Source: Fidelibacterota bacterium (lineage in GTDB: Bacteria > Fidelibacterota > Marinisomatia > Marinisomatales > TCS55). From it: a stretch of 63,790 bases of DNA. The stretch covers positions 7,039 through 70,828 of the forward strand of contig JAPYRG010000010.1 in the NCBI GenBank assembly GCA_029936965.1. Reading direction: 5' to 3'. The stretch's first letter is position 1; every line of letters starts with the position of its first letter. The notes beneath the pieces are model-generated. The model had not been told where the DNA came from. It worked only from the letters and a program-made list of their open reading frames with translations, and made no database searches. Positions 1-7,809 of the stretch are shown one piece after another. The position numbers and the translations under genes are program-made.

Positions 1-1053
1 GATACAATTATATATCCTATTGATATTGATATTGATCAAAAGATGAATGTTTTCTTTATTGATGGTAGCAATCGTATATATCGATGGAATCAATATTGGA
101 ATAAAATAGGAATTGAATCCTATGCAAGTTTTGCAACTTTTCTTAATCCATCAACAGGGGACACAATACGGAGAAGTAATAATGCTATTCAATGGTTTGA
201 ATTAATCAATCATCCTGATTATATCATGATTGAAGTGGAATGGTCAAACAATCAAAGCATTATAGATTCCATTTTGCTTCCACATGTATTTTTTGAAGGA
301 TCTTGGAGTAGGAATCTTTTTGCTGATTTGTACTATGAAAGCGAGAAAAATCTTTTTTCAGGTATATCTACAACTCTTGGTAATGATAATTTCATGTTTG
401 CCCAAGATAATTATCATAACCGTATTATCAAAATTCTTATGGAGAGATCTCAATATATTAAGTTAGTAAATGGCGAAAGAGTATGGGCACATTCAGGCAC
501 GTTTGAACAGACGGTGGTATCGGAAGGAACTGGAGCGGGGACTGTAAATGCCCCCCTAGGAATCGATATTGATTACGCTGGTAATTTATATTATTCTCAG
601 GGTGGCGAATTCTTTTCCATTCATAAAGTAAAGCCAGTTGTGACTGGTGCATATACAGTGTATCAGTCTGCATTTCAAGAAGGAACAAATGAAATTATGG
701 ATCTATTTCGATTTACATCTCCCGCAGACGTTGCAGTGGATTTAAACCAGAATATATATGTGGCAAATACGGAAGATCAGGAAATCCAAGTATTTGATTA
801 TAATGGGAAATTTTTTAGAAAAGCAGGAGTAGACGAGATAACGATTGATACAACCATGTATGTAGAGCATGGTTCTCAATTGGTAGAAATTGATACGTTC
901 ATTGTGAAAGAATTAAAAGGATTTATTACTAGCCCCCAAGCTATTACTGTGGATAAACGTGGTGTAATATACATATGTGATACCCCATCAAGTAGAGTCT
1001 TGCGCTATCGTTTATCAAATCAACTTGATGAGGATTTACAACCGATACAATGA
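1..1053 (+). CDS. NHL-repeat beta-propeller protein, 5' end outside window
   Basis: The reading frame is open to the first base of the window, so this is the C-terminal 350 residues of a longer protein; the first ATG (43) is probably internal. The C-terminal half carries at least three NHL-type blades, each with the pattern P-x-x-[IV]-x-[VI]-D ... G-x-[IL]-Y-[VIS] (around 547-605, 718-800 and 928-1010), for example PADVAVDLNQNIYVANTED. NHL propellers are protein- or ligand-binding scaffolds and are common in exported proteins of FCB bacteria. The stop codon overlaps the next start (ATGA), so the two are probably co-translated. Specific role unknown; whether it is secreted cannot be judged because the N-terminus is missing. 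Confidence 0.75.
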   Translation, partial: DTIIYPIDIDIDQKMNVFFIDGSNRIYRWNQYWNKIGIESYASFATFLNPSTGDTIRRSNNAIQWFELINHPDYIMIEVEWSNNQSIIDSILLPHVFFEGSWSRNLFADLYYESEKNLFSGISTTLGNDNFMFAQDNYHNRIIKILMERSQYIKLVNGERVWAHSGTFEQTVVSEGTGAGTVNAPLGIDIDYAGNLYYSQGGEFFSIHKVKPVVTGAYTVYQSAFQEGTNEIMDLFRFTSPADVAVDLNQNIYVANTEDQEIQVFDYNGKFFRKAGVDEITIDTTMYVEHGSQLVEIDTFIVKELKGFITSPQAITVDKRGVIYICDTPSSRVLRYRLSNQLDEDLQPIQ

Positions 1054-1997
1054 TGCATTTATTTCATTGTATTATTTTTCTAATTGGATTCTTGTATTCT
1101 CAAGAGAAAATTGCATTTATTAAATATTACCAGAATGATCGCGATTTTCTTGGCGATAAAGCTATGCTTGCGACTAATCGAAGAGGAGAAGATCATATAC
1201 AAGTATCCTACAATGACAAGAAGCAGGCAATAATAAAGGAATGGATGAATCAATATGGACAGGCTAAAAAAAGAGAAATATTTTCGTACGACAATGAAGG
1301 AAAGCTCCATGTCCGTACCATACTTAAAAAAGAAAACAAGCCAGATAAAATAATTACCTATGGCGGCAACGAACCGTGGGGGTTAGAATTCAGAAAATAT
1401 TTATATGATGAAAACACAAAGATGTCATATGATAGTCAACGATCCGAATTTCAAATGTCTTCTACGAATCAATTGGAAAAAATAGAATTTTATACTGTTG
1501 ATAATCAGTTTTACGGATCTATTTCGTTTACGTATGACCGTCTTGGTTTTGTGAATAATGAGGTATGGATAAAGGAACCGGAAAACCATATTATTCGAAG
1601 ATTCAAATATCAGTATGATATTATGGCTGAAGTAAAACAAATCTGGGAATATAATAAAAGCGGTAATTTAATAAGCAATCAGACTCTAAAGCATGCCCCT
1701 GCAGATGAGCTATATAAAAAACCACCTCCAAGGACAGGTAATATGCTAAGTGAGGCAGGGTTAATTATTGAAGAATTACGAACAAAAAGAATGGTCGATC
1801 TAAACCCTGCATTTATTCCAGTTACACTTTGGGATCAGTTAATTACAAATAATGGGAACAGAGTCGATATTGACTTTATAAGTGTTGATAAAAATCTTTT
1901 GAAATTTAAAGAACCAAATGGGAAAGAAATTTTGTCTATATCTGCTGATCGGGTTAAATCGGTAGTTTCACGGTTTGGTGAAATAATATACCCCTAA
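1050..1997 (+). CDS. exported protein of unknown function
   Basis: A 315-residue protein with an N-terminal signal peptide (hydrophobic residues 4-15, then FLYSQ as a likely cleavage region). The body is rich in Tyr, Lys, Asp and Asn with short beta-type segments such as ISFTYDRLGFVNNE and FKYQYDIMAEV, loosely reminiscent of YD/RHS-like or MORN-like beta repeats, but I recognise no family. The C-terminus has a compact segment (about residues 275-315) that looks like a small beta domain. The start overlaps the upstream NHL protein by 4 bp (ATGA), and an outer-membrane protein and a TPR protein follow, which suggests one cell-envelope operon. Function unknown. Confidence 0.7.
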   Translation: MMHLFHCIIFLIGFLYSQEKIAFIKYYQNDRDFLGDKAMLATNRRGEDHIQVSYNDKKQAIIKEWMNQYGQAKKREIFSYDNEGKLHVRTILKKENKPDKIITYGGNEPWGLEFRKYLYDENTKMSYDSQRSEFQMSSTNQLEKIEFYTVDNQFYGSISFTYDRLGFVNNEVWIKEPENHIIRRFKYQYDIMAEVKQIWEYNKSGNLISNQTLKHAPADELYKKPPPRTGNMLSEAGLIIEELRTKRMVDLNPAFIPVTLWDQLITNNGNRVDIDFISVDKNLLKFKEPNGKEILSISADRVKSVVSRFGEIIYP

Positions 1998-2027
1998 TAT
2001 TGCTTTACAAAAATATTAGGAGGTAAA

Positions 2028-2069
2028 TTGCAGTATAATTGGATGTATAAATCCAACCACATACAATGA
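2028..2069 (+). CDS. possible 13-codon leader ORF upstream of the outer-membrane protein
   Basis: The strongest Shine-Dalgarno in this stretch, AGGAGG at 2018-2023, does not serve the ATG at 2066 but lies 4 nt before a TTG (2028) that opens a 13-codon frame. This frame ends in TGA at 2067-2069, overlapping the ATG of the next gene in the ATGA arrangement used for translational coupling. A 6-bp hairpin, TTGGAT (2039-2044) with ATCCAA (2051-2056), lies inside it. This may be a coupling leader or chance; I could not establish which. Confidence 0.25.
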   Translation: MQYNWMYKSNHIQ

Positions 2070-2848
2070 GTAAAAGCCAAACTATCAAAGTTTTCCTAAT
2101 AAATACTTTAGTATTGACCTCTCTTTTTGGACAAGATATATCGTATCCACCCCCCACTACTCTTGTTACGATGCCCACAGCTGGGACTCTTGTTAGAGGG
2201 AGTTTTGCACTGGAGATGCGTGTTCAAAAGGGAGGGGGAATGTCTACAGCATTACAGGTAGGTATTACGGATAGATTTCAGTTTGGCTCATCTTTTGGCG
2301 CATCTAATCTCATTGGAGATGATAGTTTACGTTGGTATCCGAGGCCAGAAGTAAATCTTAAATATCGATTAATTGATGAGACTACATCAATGCCTGGAGT
2401 TTCTTTAGGAATTAACACCCAAGGTTTTGGTGGATACAATGGTGCAGATTCTTTAAAAAGATATGATACAAAAGCATATGGAGTTTATGCGGCAGCTAGT
2501 AAAAATTGGCAAACACCAATTGGCAATACTGGTTTGCATATGGGTATGAGTTACAACTTTTTAGAAGTAGCTGATGGAGATGAAGATCCCAATATATTTT
2601 TTGGTATGGATTTTGAGTTTAATCCTGAATTATCAGTTTTATTAGAATGGAACGCTGCTTTAAATGAAAATAATATGCAAAGCAAAAATCTAGCTATTAA
2701 TAAAGGTGGCTACCTAAATGCAGCCTTACGATGGACATTTGTTGACCATTTACACATAGAATTGGATTTTAATAATTTATTATTTGATAATGATAAAGTA
2801 GATTACTTCACTAGAGAATTAAAAATTACCTATATCGAATATTTTTAA
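2066..2848 (+). CDS. outer-membrane beta-barrel protein, family not identified
   Basis: 260 residues. The signal peptide is residues 1-23, ending SLFGQ before DISYPPP. The mature part alternates hydrophobic and polar residues in strand-like segments (ALQVGITDRFQFGSSFG, NLKYRLIDE, GVSLGINTQGFGGY, GLHMGMSYNF, LSVLLEWNAAL, LNAALRWTF, LHIELDFNN) and ends in a phenylalanine (YIEYF), the C-terminal aromatic that the Bam complex recognises. It resembles the YjbH/DUF-type porin-like barrels seen in FCB bacteria. A strong Shine-Dalgarno lies about 40 bp upstream and seems to belong to a short leader frame instead. Substrate or role unknown. Confidence 0.65.
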   Translation: MSKSQTIKVFLINTLVLTSLFGQDISYPPPTTLVTMPTAGTLVRGSFALEMRVQKGGGMSTALQVGITDRFQFGSSFGASNLIGDDSLRWYPRPEVNLKYRLIDETTSMPGVSLGINTQGFGGYNGADSLKRYDTKAYGVYAAASKNWQTPIGNTGLHMGMSYNFLEVADGDEDPNIFFGMDFEFNPELSVLLEWNAALNENNMQSKNLAINKGGYLNAALRWTFVDHLHIELDFNNLLFDNDKVDYFTRELKITYIEYF

Positions 2849-2859
2849 TTCTTTCCTAT

Positions 2860-3627
2860 ATGTTTTCCCGCTGCGTAGTATTTTATTTCATTATATCCTA
2901 TGCTGTGTACGGACAAGGTGACCTTGACAAAGGTATAGAGCATTATAATAATCGTCAAGAAGGCAGTAAAAAAAGCGTTGCTGTAATTACTCCTATTAAT
3001 AATGCAATTAGCAGTTTCAAACTAGCGCTAAATAATCCAACTATAGAAGCTGAAGCAGCATTGTATCTTATCAAATCCTATTATTTCAGAGGAAAATATG
3101 TTCATAGGGATATTGATAATAAGAAAGCAGATTTTAATAATGGAAAAAAGCTAGGTGAGAAATATATTGATCAATATCCAAATTCAGCTCAATTGAGATT
3201 TTGGTATTTAGTAAATCTTGGAAGTTGGGCAGAGGAGTATGGTATAATTGCTGCTGCACGTGAGGGAGTGTCTGACTTAATGAGAAAACATTCCAAGAAG
3301 ATAATATCTCTTGACCCAGAATATGAGAATGGTGGTGGTTATTTTATGCTTGGAGTTGTTCATTATAAATCACCATACATTCCATTTATATTATCTTGGC
3401 CTGATAATGATAAAGCAATTTCTTATATTTCTAAATCAATAAGTATTGGTGAACCAATTCCGAATCAAAAAGTATATTTAGCACAAGCATTGTATAAAGA
3501 TGGGAGAAAAATTGAAGCGATTAAACTCTTAGAAGAAGTTGCAAATATGCAACCTTCAATAGATGATAGAGTAAGAGATTGGGAGCAGATAGGAATTGCA
3601 AAGCAGTTGCTAGCAGATTTTCAATAA
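2860..3627 (+). CDS. exported TPR-repeat protein
   Basis: 255 residues with a signal peptide (residues 1-19, ending AVYGQ). The rest is helical and follows tetratricopeptide spacing: segments around residues 45-65 (INNAISSFKLALNNPTIEAE), 105-125 and 205-235 (KVYLAQALYKDGRKIEAIKL) have the W/L-G/A-Y-A-P-like pattern in degenerate form. It resembles TRAP-T-associated or uncharacterised periplasmic TPR proteins. It starts 11 bp after the outer-membrane barrel gene, so a periplasmic partner of that barrel is a reasonable guess. No catalytic motif seen. Confidence 0.6.
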   Translation: MFSRCVVFYFIISYAVYGQGDLDKGIEHYNNRQEGSKKSVAVITPINNAISSFKLALNNPTIEAEAALYLIKSYYFRGKYVHRDIDNKKADFNNGKKLGEKYIDQYPNSAQLRFWYLVNLGSWAEEYGIIAAAREGVSDLMRKHSKKIISLDPEYENGGGYFMLGVVHYKSPYIPFILSWPDNDKAISYISKSISIGEPIPNQKVYLAQALYKDGRKIEAIKLLEEVANMQPSIDDRVRDWEQIGIAKQLLADFQ

Positions 3628-3649
3628 TAGATAATAACTACATTACTTT

Positions 3650-4186
3650 ATGGCTGAATTAAAAGAATCAACTGTTTCATCTAAAAAGGTATATGATGGT
3701 AGCTTTTTAGATGTGCGAAAAGATATTGTTAATCTTCCCGATGGAAATACATCAACCCGTGAATGGATTAATCATCCTGGAGCAGCTTGTATTATTCCCA
3801 TAATGCCTGATGGAAGACTTGCATTAATCAAACAGTATCGTTATCCAGTACAATCAATAATGATTGAACTTCCTGCTGGGAAACTCGATGAAGGAGAAAA
3901 GCCGGAAGCATGTGCTGTCCGAGAGCTTGAGGAAGAAACTGGCTATTTAGCTAAAAAATTAACTTTTGTATCGAAAATTCATCCTGCAATAGGATTTGCG
4001 AATGAAGAAATGTGGATTTTCCTTGCTGAAAGACTTACAGAAAGTCAAAAGAGAACTGATCATGATGAATTTGTTGAATTGATGCCTACATCTATTGATG
4101 ACGCTGTTCGCATGGTTTGGAATAGTACAATTACAGATGTGAAAACTATTATTGGTATTCTTTGGGCAGAGCGCCTTCTTTCGTAA
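3650..4186 (+). CDS. NUDIX hydrolase, ADP-ribose pyrophosphatase type
   Basis: 178 residues. The complete Nudix box lies at residues 77-99 (pattern G-x5-E-x7-REVxEExGY-like: G77, E82, then RELEEETGY 91-99), which binds the catalytic metal ions. The N-terminal STREWINHPGAACIIP stretch and the RYPV and ELPAGK motifs are those of the NudF/ADP-ribose pyrophosphatase subfamily, which splits ADP-ribose into AMP and ribose 5-phosphate. Length is normal for the family. It sits 22 bp after the TPR gene and 27 bp before queG; the context gives no further substrate clue. Confidence 0.88.
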   Translation: MAELKESTVSSKKVYDGSFLDVRKDIVNLPDGNTSTREWINHPGAACIIPIMPDGRLALIKQYRYPVQSIMIELPAGKLDEGEKPEACAVRELEEETGYLAKKLTFVSKIHPAIGFANEEMWIFLAERLTESQKRTDHDEFVELMPTSIDDAVRMVWNSTITDVKTIIGILWAERLLS

Positions 4187-4213
4187 TCATTTAATTCTTT
4201 TATACATTCTCTC

Positions 4214-5131
4214 ATGTCATATTCTTTAACACAACACATTAAAGATAAAGCAAAAGATATAGGATTCGAGAAAATAGGAATAACACAAGCCGTATCTACA
4301 AATGAGGAAAAGGTTCGATTAGTAGATTGGTTAAAAAATAAGCATCATGGATCAATGTCTTGGATAGAGAAAAGGAAGGATGAGCGAGGAAATATATTTA
4401 ATTATTTTAAGGAGGCCAAATCTGTTATATCCGTTGGTTTAAATTATTATTCTGGGCATGATCAAAATGATCTAGAATCAAATAATAAATTCAGTAATTA
4501 TGCATGGGGTGATGATTATCATCAAATAATAAAATTAAAATTATACGAATTACTGCAATTTATAAAAGTTGAATATCCTGATATAAAAGCAATTGTTTGT
4601 GTAGACACATCACCCATTATGGAAAAAGTATGGGCTCAACGGGCAGGATTGGGTTGGCAGGGGAAACATACTAATTTAATAACAAGGGATTATGGTAGCT
4701 GGTTATTTTTGGGCGAGATTCTCCTTGATATTGAATTGGACTATGATGATGAATTTATTGATGATCTTTGTGGATCATGTACTGCTTGCATTGATTCATG
4801 CCCTACGAACGCATTAGGTGATTATGAAATCTATGCGGAAAAATGCATATCATATTTTACAATTGAACATAGAGGAGAGTTTAAATCTAATACAGAATTA
4901 CATAATTGGATTTATGGTTGTGATATTTGTCAGGAAGTTTGTCCCTGGAATCAAAAATTTTCACAAATAACTAATGAAAAGAATTTTTATCCCAAAATGG
5001 AAATATTATCTTGGACGGATAAAGATTGGGAAAATATTAATGAAAATGAATTCCGTGAAATATTTAAAGGAAGCGCTGTTAAAAGAACAAAGCACGCAGG
5101 GTTATTAAGAAATATTAAAGCAAATAAATAA
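4214..5131 (+). CDS. queG: epoxyqueuosine reductase QueG
   Basis: 305 residues. QueG reduces epoxyqueuosine to queuosine in the anticodon loop of GUN tRNAs, using cobalamin and two [4Fe-4S] clusters. Visible signatures: the first cluster motif C186-x2-C189-x2-C192-x3-C196, the second C236-x2-C239-x3-CP with C211 as a further candidate ligand, the substrate/active-site DTSP motif with D131, and RAGLGWQGKHTNLI, typical of QueG. It is shorter than the E. coli enzyme (about 379 residues) because the C-terminal HEAT-like region is missing, as in many bacteria. The window also contains a tRNA-His (GUG), a queuosine-type tRNA. Confidence 0.95.
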   Translation: MSYSLTQHIKDKAKDIGFEKIGITQAVSTNEEKVRLVDWLKNKHHGSMSWIEKRKDERGNIFNYFKEAKSVISVGLNYYSGHDQNDLESNNKFSNYAWGDDYHQIIKLKLYELLQFIKVEYPDIKAIVCVDTSPIMEKVWAQRAGLGWQGKHTNLITRDYGSWLFLGEILLDIELDYDDEFIDDLCGSCTACIDSCPTNALGDYEIYAEKCISYFTIEHRGEFKSNTELHNWIYGCDICQEVCPWNQKFSQITNEKNFYPKMEILSWTDKDWENINENEFREIFKGSAVKRTKHAGLLRNIKANK

Positions 5132-5144
5132 GCAAGGAGTTTCC

Positions 5145-5798
5145 ATGTCAAAAATTGGAGTAGTTCTTTCAGGTTGCGGGGTAAATGATGGATCAGAAAT
5201 TCATGAAGCAGTCATTACAATGCTTGAGTTAGATAGAGCTGGAGCAGAAATGGTATTAATGGCTCCAAATATTGATCAATTGCATGTTATTAATCATGCG
5301 ACTGGGGAAGAGATGGATGATTCAAGAAATGTATTAATCGAATCTGCTCGAATTTCCCGTGGTAATATTGAGGATATTGCAGGGGTTACATCTGAAAATT
5401 TAGATGCATTAATCTTCCCAGGTGGTTTTGGTGTTGCAAAGAATCTATCTGATTATGCGATGGCTGGCATGGAATGCTCTGTCAATCCAGATGTTTTGAG
5501 ATTATCAAGAGAAGTTCATAATGATGGAAAGCCTATTGGAGTCATTTGTATTGCTCCTGCTATAATGGCAAAGATACTTGCAGGAGACACTGAATTAACA
5601 ATTGGTTTTGACGAAAAGACTGCATCAGATATAGATGCAATGGGAGCTAAGCATGTTTTATGCCCTGTCGATGAAATTGTTGTGGATAAAGAAAAAAAAG
5701 TAGTATCTACACCTGCTTATATGGAAGCACAATCTATTAAGCAAGCTGCTTCTGGAATTGAGAAATTAGTTGCGGAAATACTTAAAATGATAAAGTAG
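5145..5798 (+). CDS. elbB: ElbB-like DJ-1/PfpI-superfamily protein (isoprenoid biosynthesis glyoxalase)
   Basis: 217 residues with the hallmarks of ElbB: N-terminal VVLSGCGVNDGSEIHEAV, the central HVINHATGEEMDDSRNVLIESARI stretch, DALIFPGGFGVAKNLS, and the nucleophile-elbow cysteine in GVICIAPAIMAKIL. The E. coli homologue has weak glyoxalase activity, and links to isoprenoid synthesis have been proposed; the physiological role is not settled. A good ribosome-binding site (AAGGAG) precedes the ATG. It lies between queG and a Rieske protein, 13 and 8 bp away, so it is probably in the same transcript. Confidence 0.9.
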   Translation: MSKIGVVLSGCGVNDGSEIHEAVITMLELDRAGAEMVLMAPNIDQLHVINHATGEEMDDSRNVLIESARISRGNIEDIAGVTSENLDALIFPGGFGVAKNLSDYAMAGMECSVNPDVLRLSREVHNDGKPIGVICIAPAIMAKILAGDTELTIGFDEKTASDIDAMGAKHVLCPVDEIVVDKEKKVVSTPAYMEAQSIKQAASGIEKLVAEILKMIK

Positions 5799-5806
5799 CC
5801 TGAACC

Positions 5807-6121
5807 TTGAAAAAAATTGCTAAAATTGATGAAATACCATTAAATGGAAGTAAGCTAATTATGGTTAATAATCAACCAATAGCATTATTTAACCTTGATG
5901 GTAGAATTATAGCTTGGGATAATCGTTGTCCTCATAGAGGGGCTTCATTAGCTGATAGTCATATATCTAAAAATATTATTCAGTGCAAATTTCATCTGTG
6001 GGAATTTGACACCAATTTAGAATGTTCAGTTGCAAATCATTCAATTAAGATAAAATCTTACCCTATAAAATTAAAAAATGGATATGTTTACCTAGATGAA
6101 AAAAATACAGTTAGTTTATAA
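5807..6121 (+). CDS. small Rieske [2Fe-2S] ferredoxin-type protein
   Basis: 104 residues starting at TTG (5807), 8 bp after elbB; no ATG or GTG gives a full Rieske fold. Both cluster-binding boxes are present: C-x-H in DNRCPHRGASLAD and C-x2-H in IIQCKFHLWEFD. The second box has Leu where Rieske oxygenases usually have Gly. Such stand-alone domains act as electron carriers for oxygenases, or as subunits of NirD type. No oxygenase or nitrite reductase is nearby, so its partner is unknown. The stop overlaps the convergent mdh stop by 6 bp. Confidence 0.85.
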   Translation: MKKIAKIDEIPLNGSKLIMVNNQPIALFNLDGRIIAWDNRCPHRGASLADSHISKNIIQCKFHLWEFDTNLECSVANHSIKIKSYPIKLKNGYVYLDEKNTVSL

Positions 6122-7051
6122 ACCTGTTTCTGCTACGGTTTTTTTCACTGCATCTAATGTTTGATTCAAAGCTTGCTGTTCATGCTTTTCTAACTCAAAA
6201 TCTAATATTCTTTCAACTCCATTAGCCCCAATAACTGTTGGAACACCTATAAAATACCCATCTATACCAAACTCCCCATTACATAATGAAGCGCAAGGTA
6301 TAACTCTTTTTTTATCACGTAGATAAGATTCTGCCATTTCAATTGCAGACTGTGCAGGGGCATAAAAAGCAGACCCATTACCAAATAGTTTGACAATCTC
6401 ACCACCAGCAAAACGAGTTCTTTCTTCGATTGAAGACAATTTTTCTTTACTAATTAAATCTGTAATAGGAACTCCGCCAACTGTAGCTAAACGCGTAATG
6501 GGGACCATTGTATCTCCATGACCTCCAAGAACCATACATGTGACATCCTGTACGGATAGTCCTGTCTCCATTGCAATAAATGTTCTAAATCTTGTACTAT
6601 CAAGAGCCCCAGCCATCCCTACTACTTTTTTGCTTTGAAAGCCAGAGGTTTTATAAAAAGCATAAACCATTGCATCTAACGGATTAGATATGACAATAAC
6701 AAATGAATTAGGAGCTTGAGTTTTAATGTTCTCTGCAACATCTTTCATTATTCCTAAATTAATATCTAATAAGTCTTCTCTGTCCATACCTGGTTTTCTA
6801 GGAATTCCAGCTGTTATAATAAACACGTCAGCATCGCTTACATCTTTCCAATCAGATGTGCCAGTTATATTCACATCATATCCATCATGAGGGCGTAATT
6901 GCATTAAATCGAGGGCTTTTCCTTTAACCATTCCTTCAGCTTTGGGAATATCAAATATTATTATATCAGCTAATTCTTTTTGGGCAGCCAATAGAGCCAA
7001 ATTTCCACCAATTTGACCTCCACCAATTAGTGCAATTCTTTTTTTAGACAT
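6116..7051 (-). CDS. mdh: malate dehydrogenase
   Basis: 311 residues, the LDH-like (type 3) malate dehydrogenase common in FCB bacteria and alphaproteobacteria. The Rossmann motif is at residues 10-16 (GGGQIGG) with the NAD-selective Asp in IIIFDI. The substrate loop IPRKPGMDREDLL carries the Arg that selects oxaloacetate over pyruvate, so this is malate rather than lactate dehydrogenase. SNPLDAMVY and the catalytic histidine in GGHGDTMVP are intact. It catalyses malate + NAD to oxaloacetate in the TCA cycle, and works with fumC and korAB further along the window. Transcribed alone, convergent with the Rieske gene; the rpmA terminator lies upstream. Confidence 0.97.
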   Translation of the reverse strand: MSKKRIALIGGGQIGGNLALLAAQKELADIIIFDIPKAEGMVKGKALDLMQLRPHDGYDVNITGTSDWKDVSDADVFIITAGIPRKPGMDREDLLDINLGIMKDVAENIKTQAPNSFVIVISNPLDAMVYAFYKTSGFQSKKVVGMAGALDSTRFRTFIAMETGLSVQDVTCMVLGGHGDTMVPITRLATVGGVPITDLISKEKLSSIEERTRFAGGEIVKLFGNGSAFYAPAQSAIEMAESYLRDKKRVIPCASLCNGEFGIDGYFIGVPTVIGANGVERILDFELEKHEQQALNQTLDAVKKTVAETGL

Positions 7052-7121
7052 TCAATTCTCCATTCTATAAATTATATAATGATGTGAAATTACACTATGC
7101 CGAGTATTGGTTGATATGAAA

Positions 7122-7142
7122 AACCCCACCTGATGTGGGGTT
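7122..7142 (-). terminator. intrinsic terminator of the rng-rplU-rpmA unit
   Basis: A perfect 8-bp stem, AACCCCAC (7122-7129) with GTGGGGTT (7135-7142), and a 5-nt loop. Read on the minus strand it is followed by a run of T (7123-7119), 12 bp after the rpmA stop. It separates the ribosomal-protein unit from mdh. Confidence 0.9.
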
Positions 7143-7153
7143 GCTGTTGTTTA

Positions 7154-7420
7154 CTATAATTGCAATTTAGAAGCTAATACGCTTACAAATTTTCTATTAT
7201 TTCCTTTTTGAGAAAAAGAAACAGTTCCATCTGCAGTAGCAAATAATGTATCATCACCTGCACGCTTAACATTTAATCCAGGATGAGTCTTGGTGCCACG
7301 TTGACGGAGTATAATTCCGCCGGCAAGTATTGATTGGCCATCGGTAACTTTAACGCCTAATCTTTTTGCATTTGAATCGCGACCATTTCTACTACTTCCA
7401 ACTCCTTTTTTATGTGCCAT
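7154..7420 (-). CDS. rpmA: 50S ribosomal protein L27
   Basis: 88 residues. The N-terminus [17 protein letters not shown] is the classic L27 start that reaches the peptidyl-transferase centre, and [15 protein letters not shown] is the family core. There is no N-terminal cleaved extension (unlike Firmicutes). Its ATG overlaps the stop of rplU by 1 bp, so the two are translationally coupled, and a strong intrinsic terminator follows. Confidence 0.98.
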   Translation of the reverse strand: MAHKKGVGSSRNGRDSNAKRLGVKVTDGQSILAGGIILRQRGTKTHPGLNVKRAGDDTLFATADGTVSFSQKGNNRKFVSVLASKLQL

Positions 7421-7767
7421 TAATTCGCCTCTTGCTTTTCAGGTTTTGCTGGAGACTTTGCACCAATTTTTACTACTTCTAATAAAGTAATACCTTGTCT
7501 ATGACCATTTTTCCTTTGATATCCTTTACGACGCTTCTTTTTATAGATTAATATTTTTTTTTCTCTATTATGCTCTAGAATTTTAACAGTAACAGAAGCA
7601 CCATTAACCATTGGATTTCCAACAGATATTTTACCCTTATTATCAGTTAGTAGGACATCATTAATCTTTACTTTGTCACCAACTTTCCATTCTTGACGGT
7701 TAACCTTAAGGATATCCCCTTTAGATACTCTAAATTGTTTCCCTGATATATTAACTATTGCATTCAT
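7420..7767 (-). CDS. rplU: 50S ribosomal protein L21
   Basis: 115 residues; matches L21 from the N-terminal [16 protein letters not shown] to [17 protein letters not shown], which contacts 23S rRNA. It is slightly longer than the usual 100-105 residues because of a Lys/Ala/Pro-rich tail ([16 protein letters not shown]). The rplU-rpmA order is the standard one, here placed 42 bp after rng on the same strand. Confidence 0.97.
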   Translation of the reverse strand: MNAIVNISGKQFRVSKGDILKVNRQEWKVGDKVKINDVLLTDNKGKISVGNPMVNGASVTVKILEHNREKKILIYKKKRRKGYQRKNGHRQGITLLEVVKIGAKSPAKPEKQEAN

Positions 7768-7809
7768 TTTTTACCTCAAAAGTTCGCGAAGTTACATTTA
7801 AGATTATTT

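Noticed and set aside
6116-7051. Lactate dehydrogenase as an alternative for mdh
   Set aside because: The substrate loop has RKPGM with the malate-specifying Arg; lactate enzymes have Gln there.
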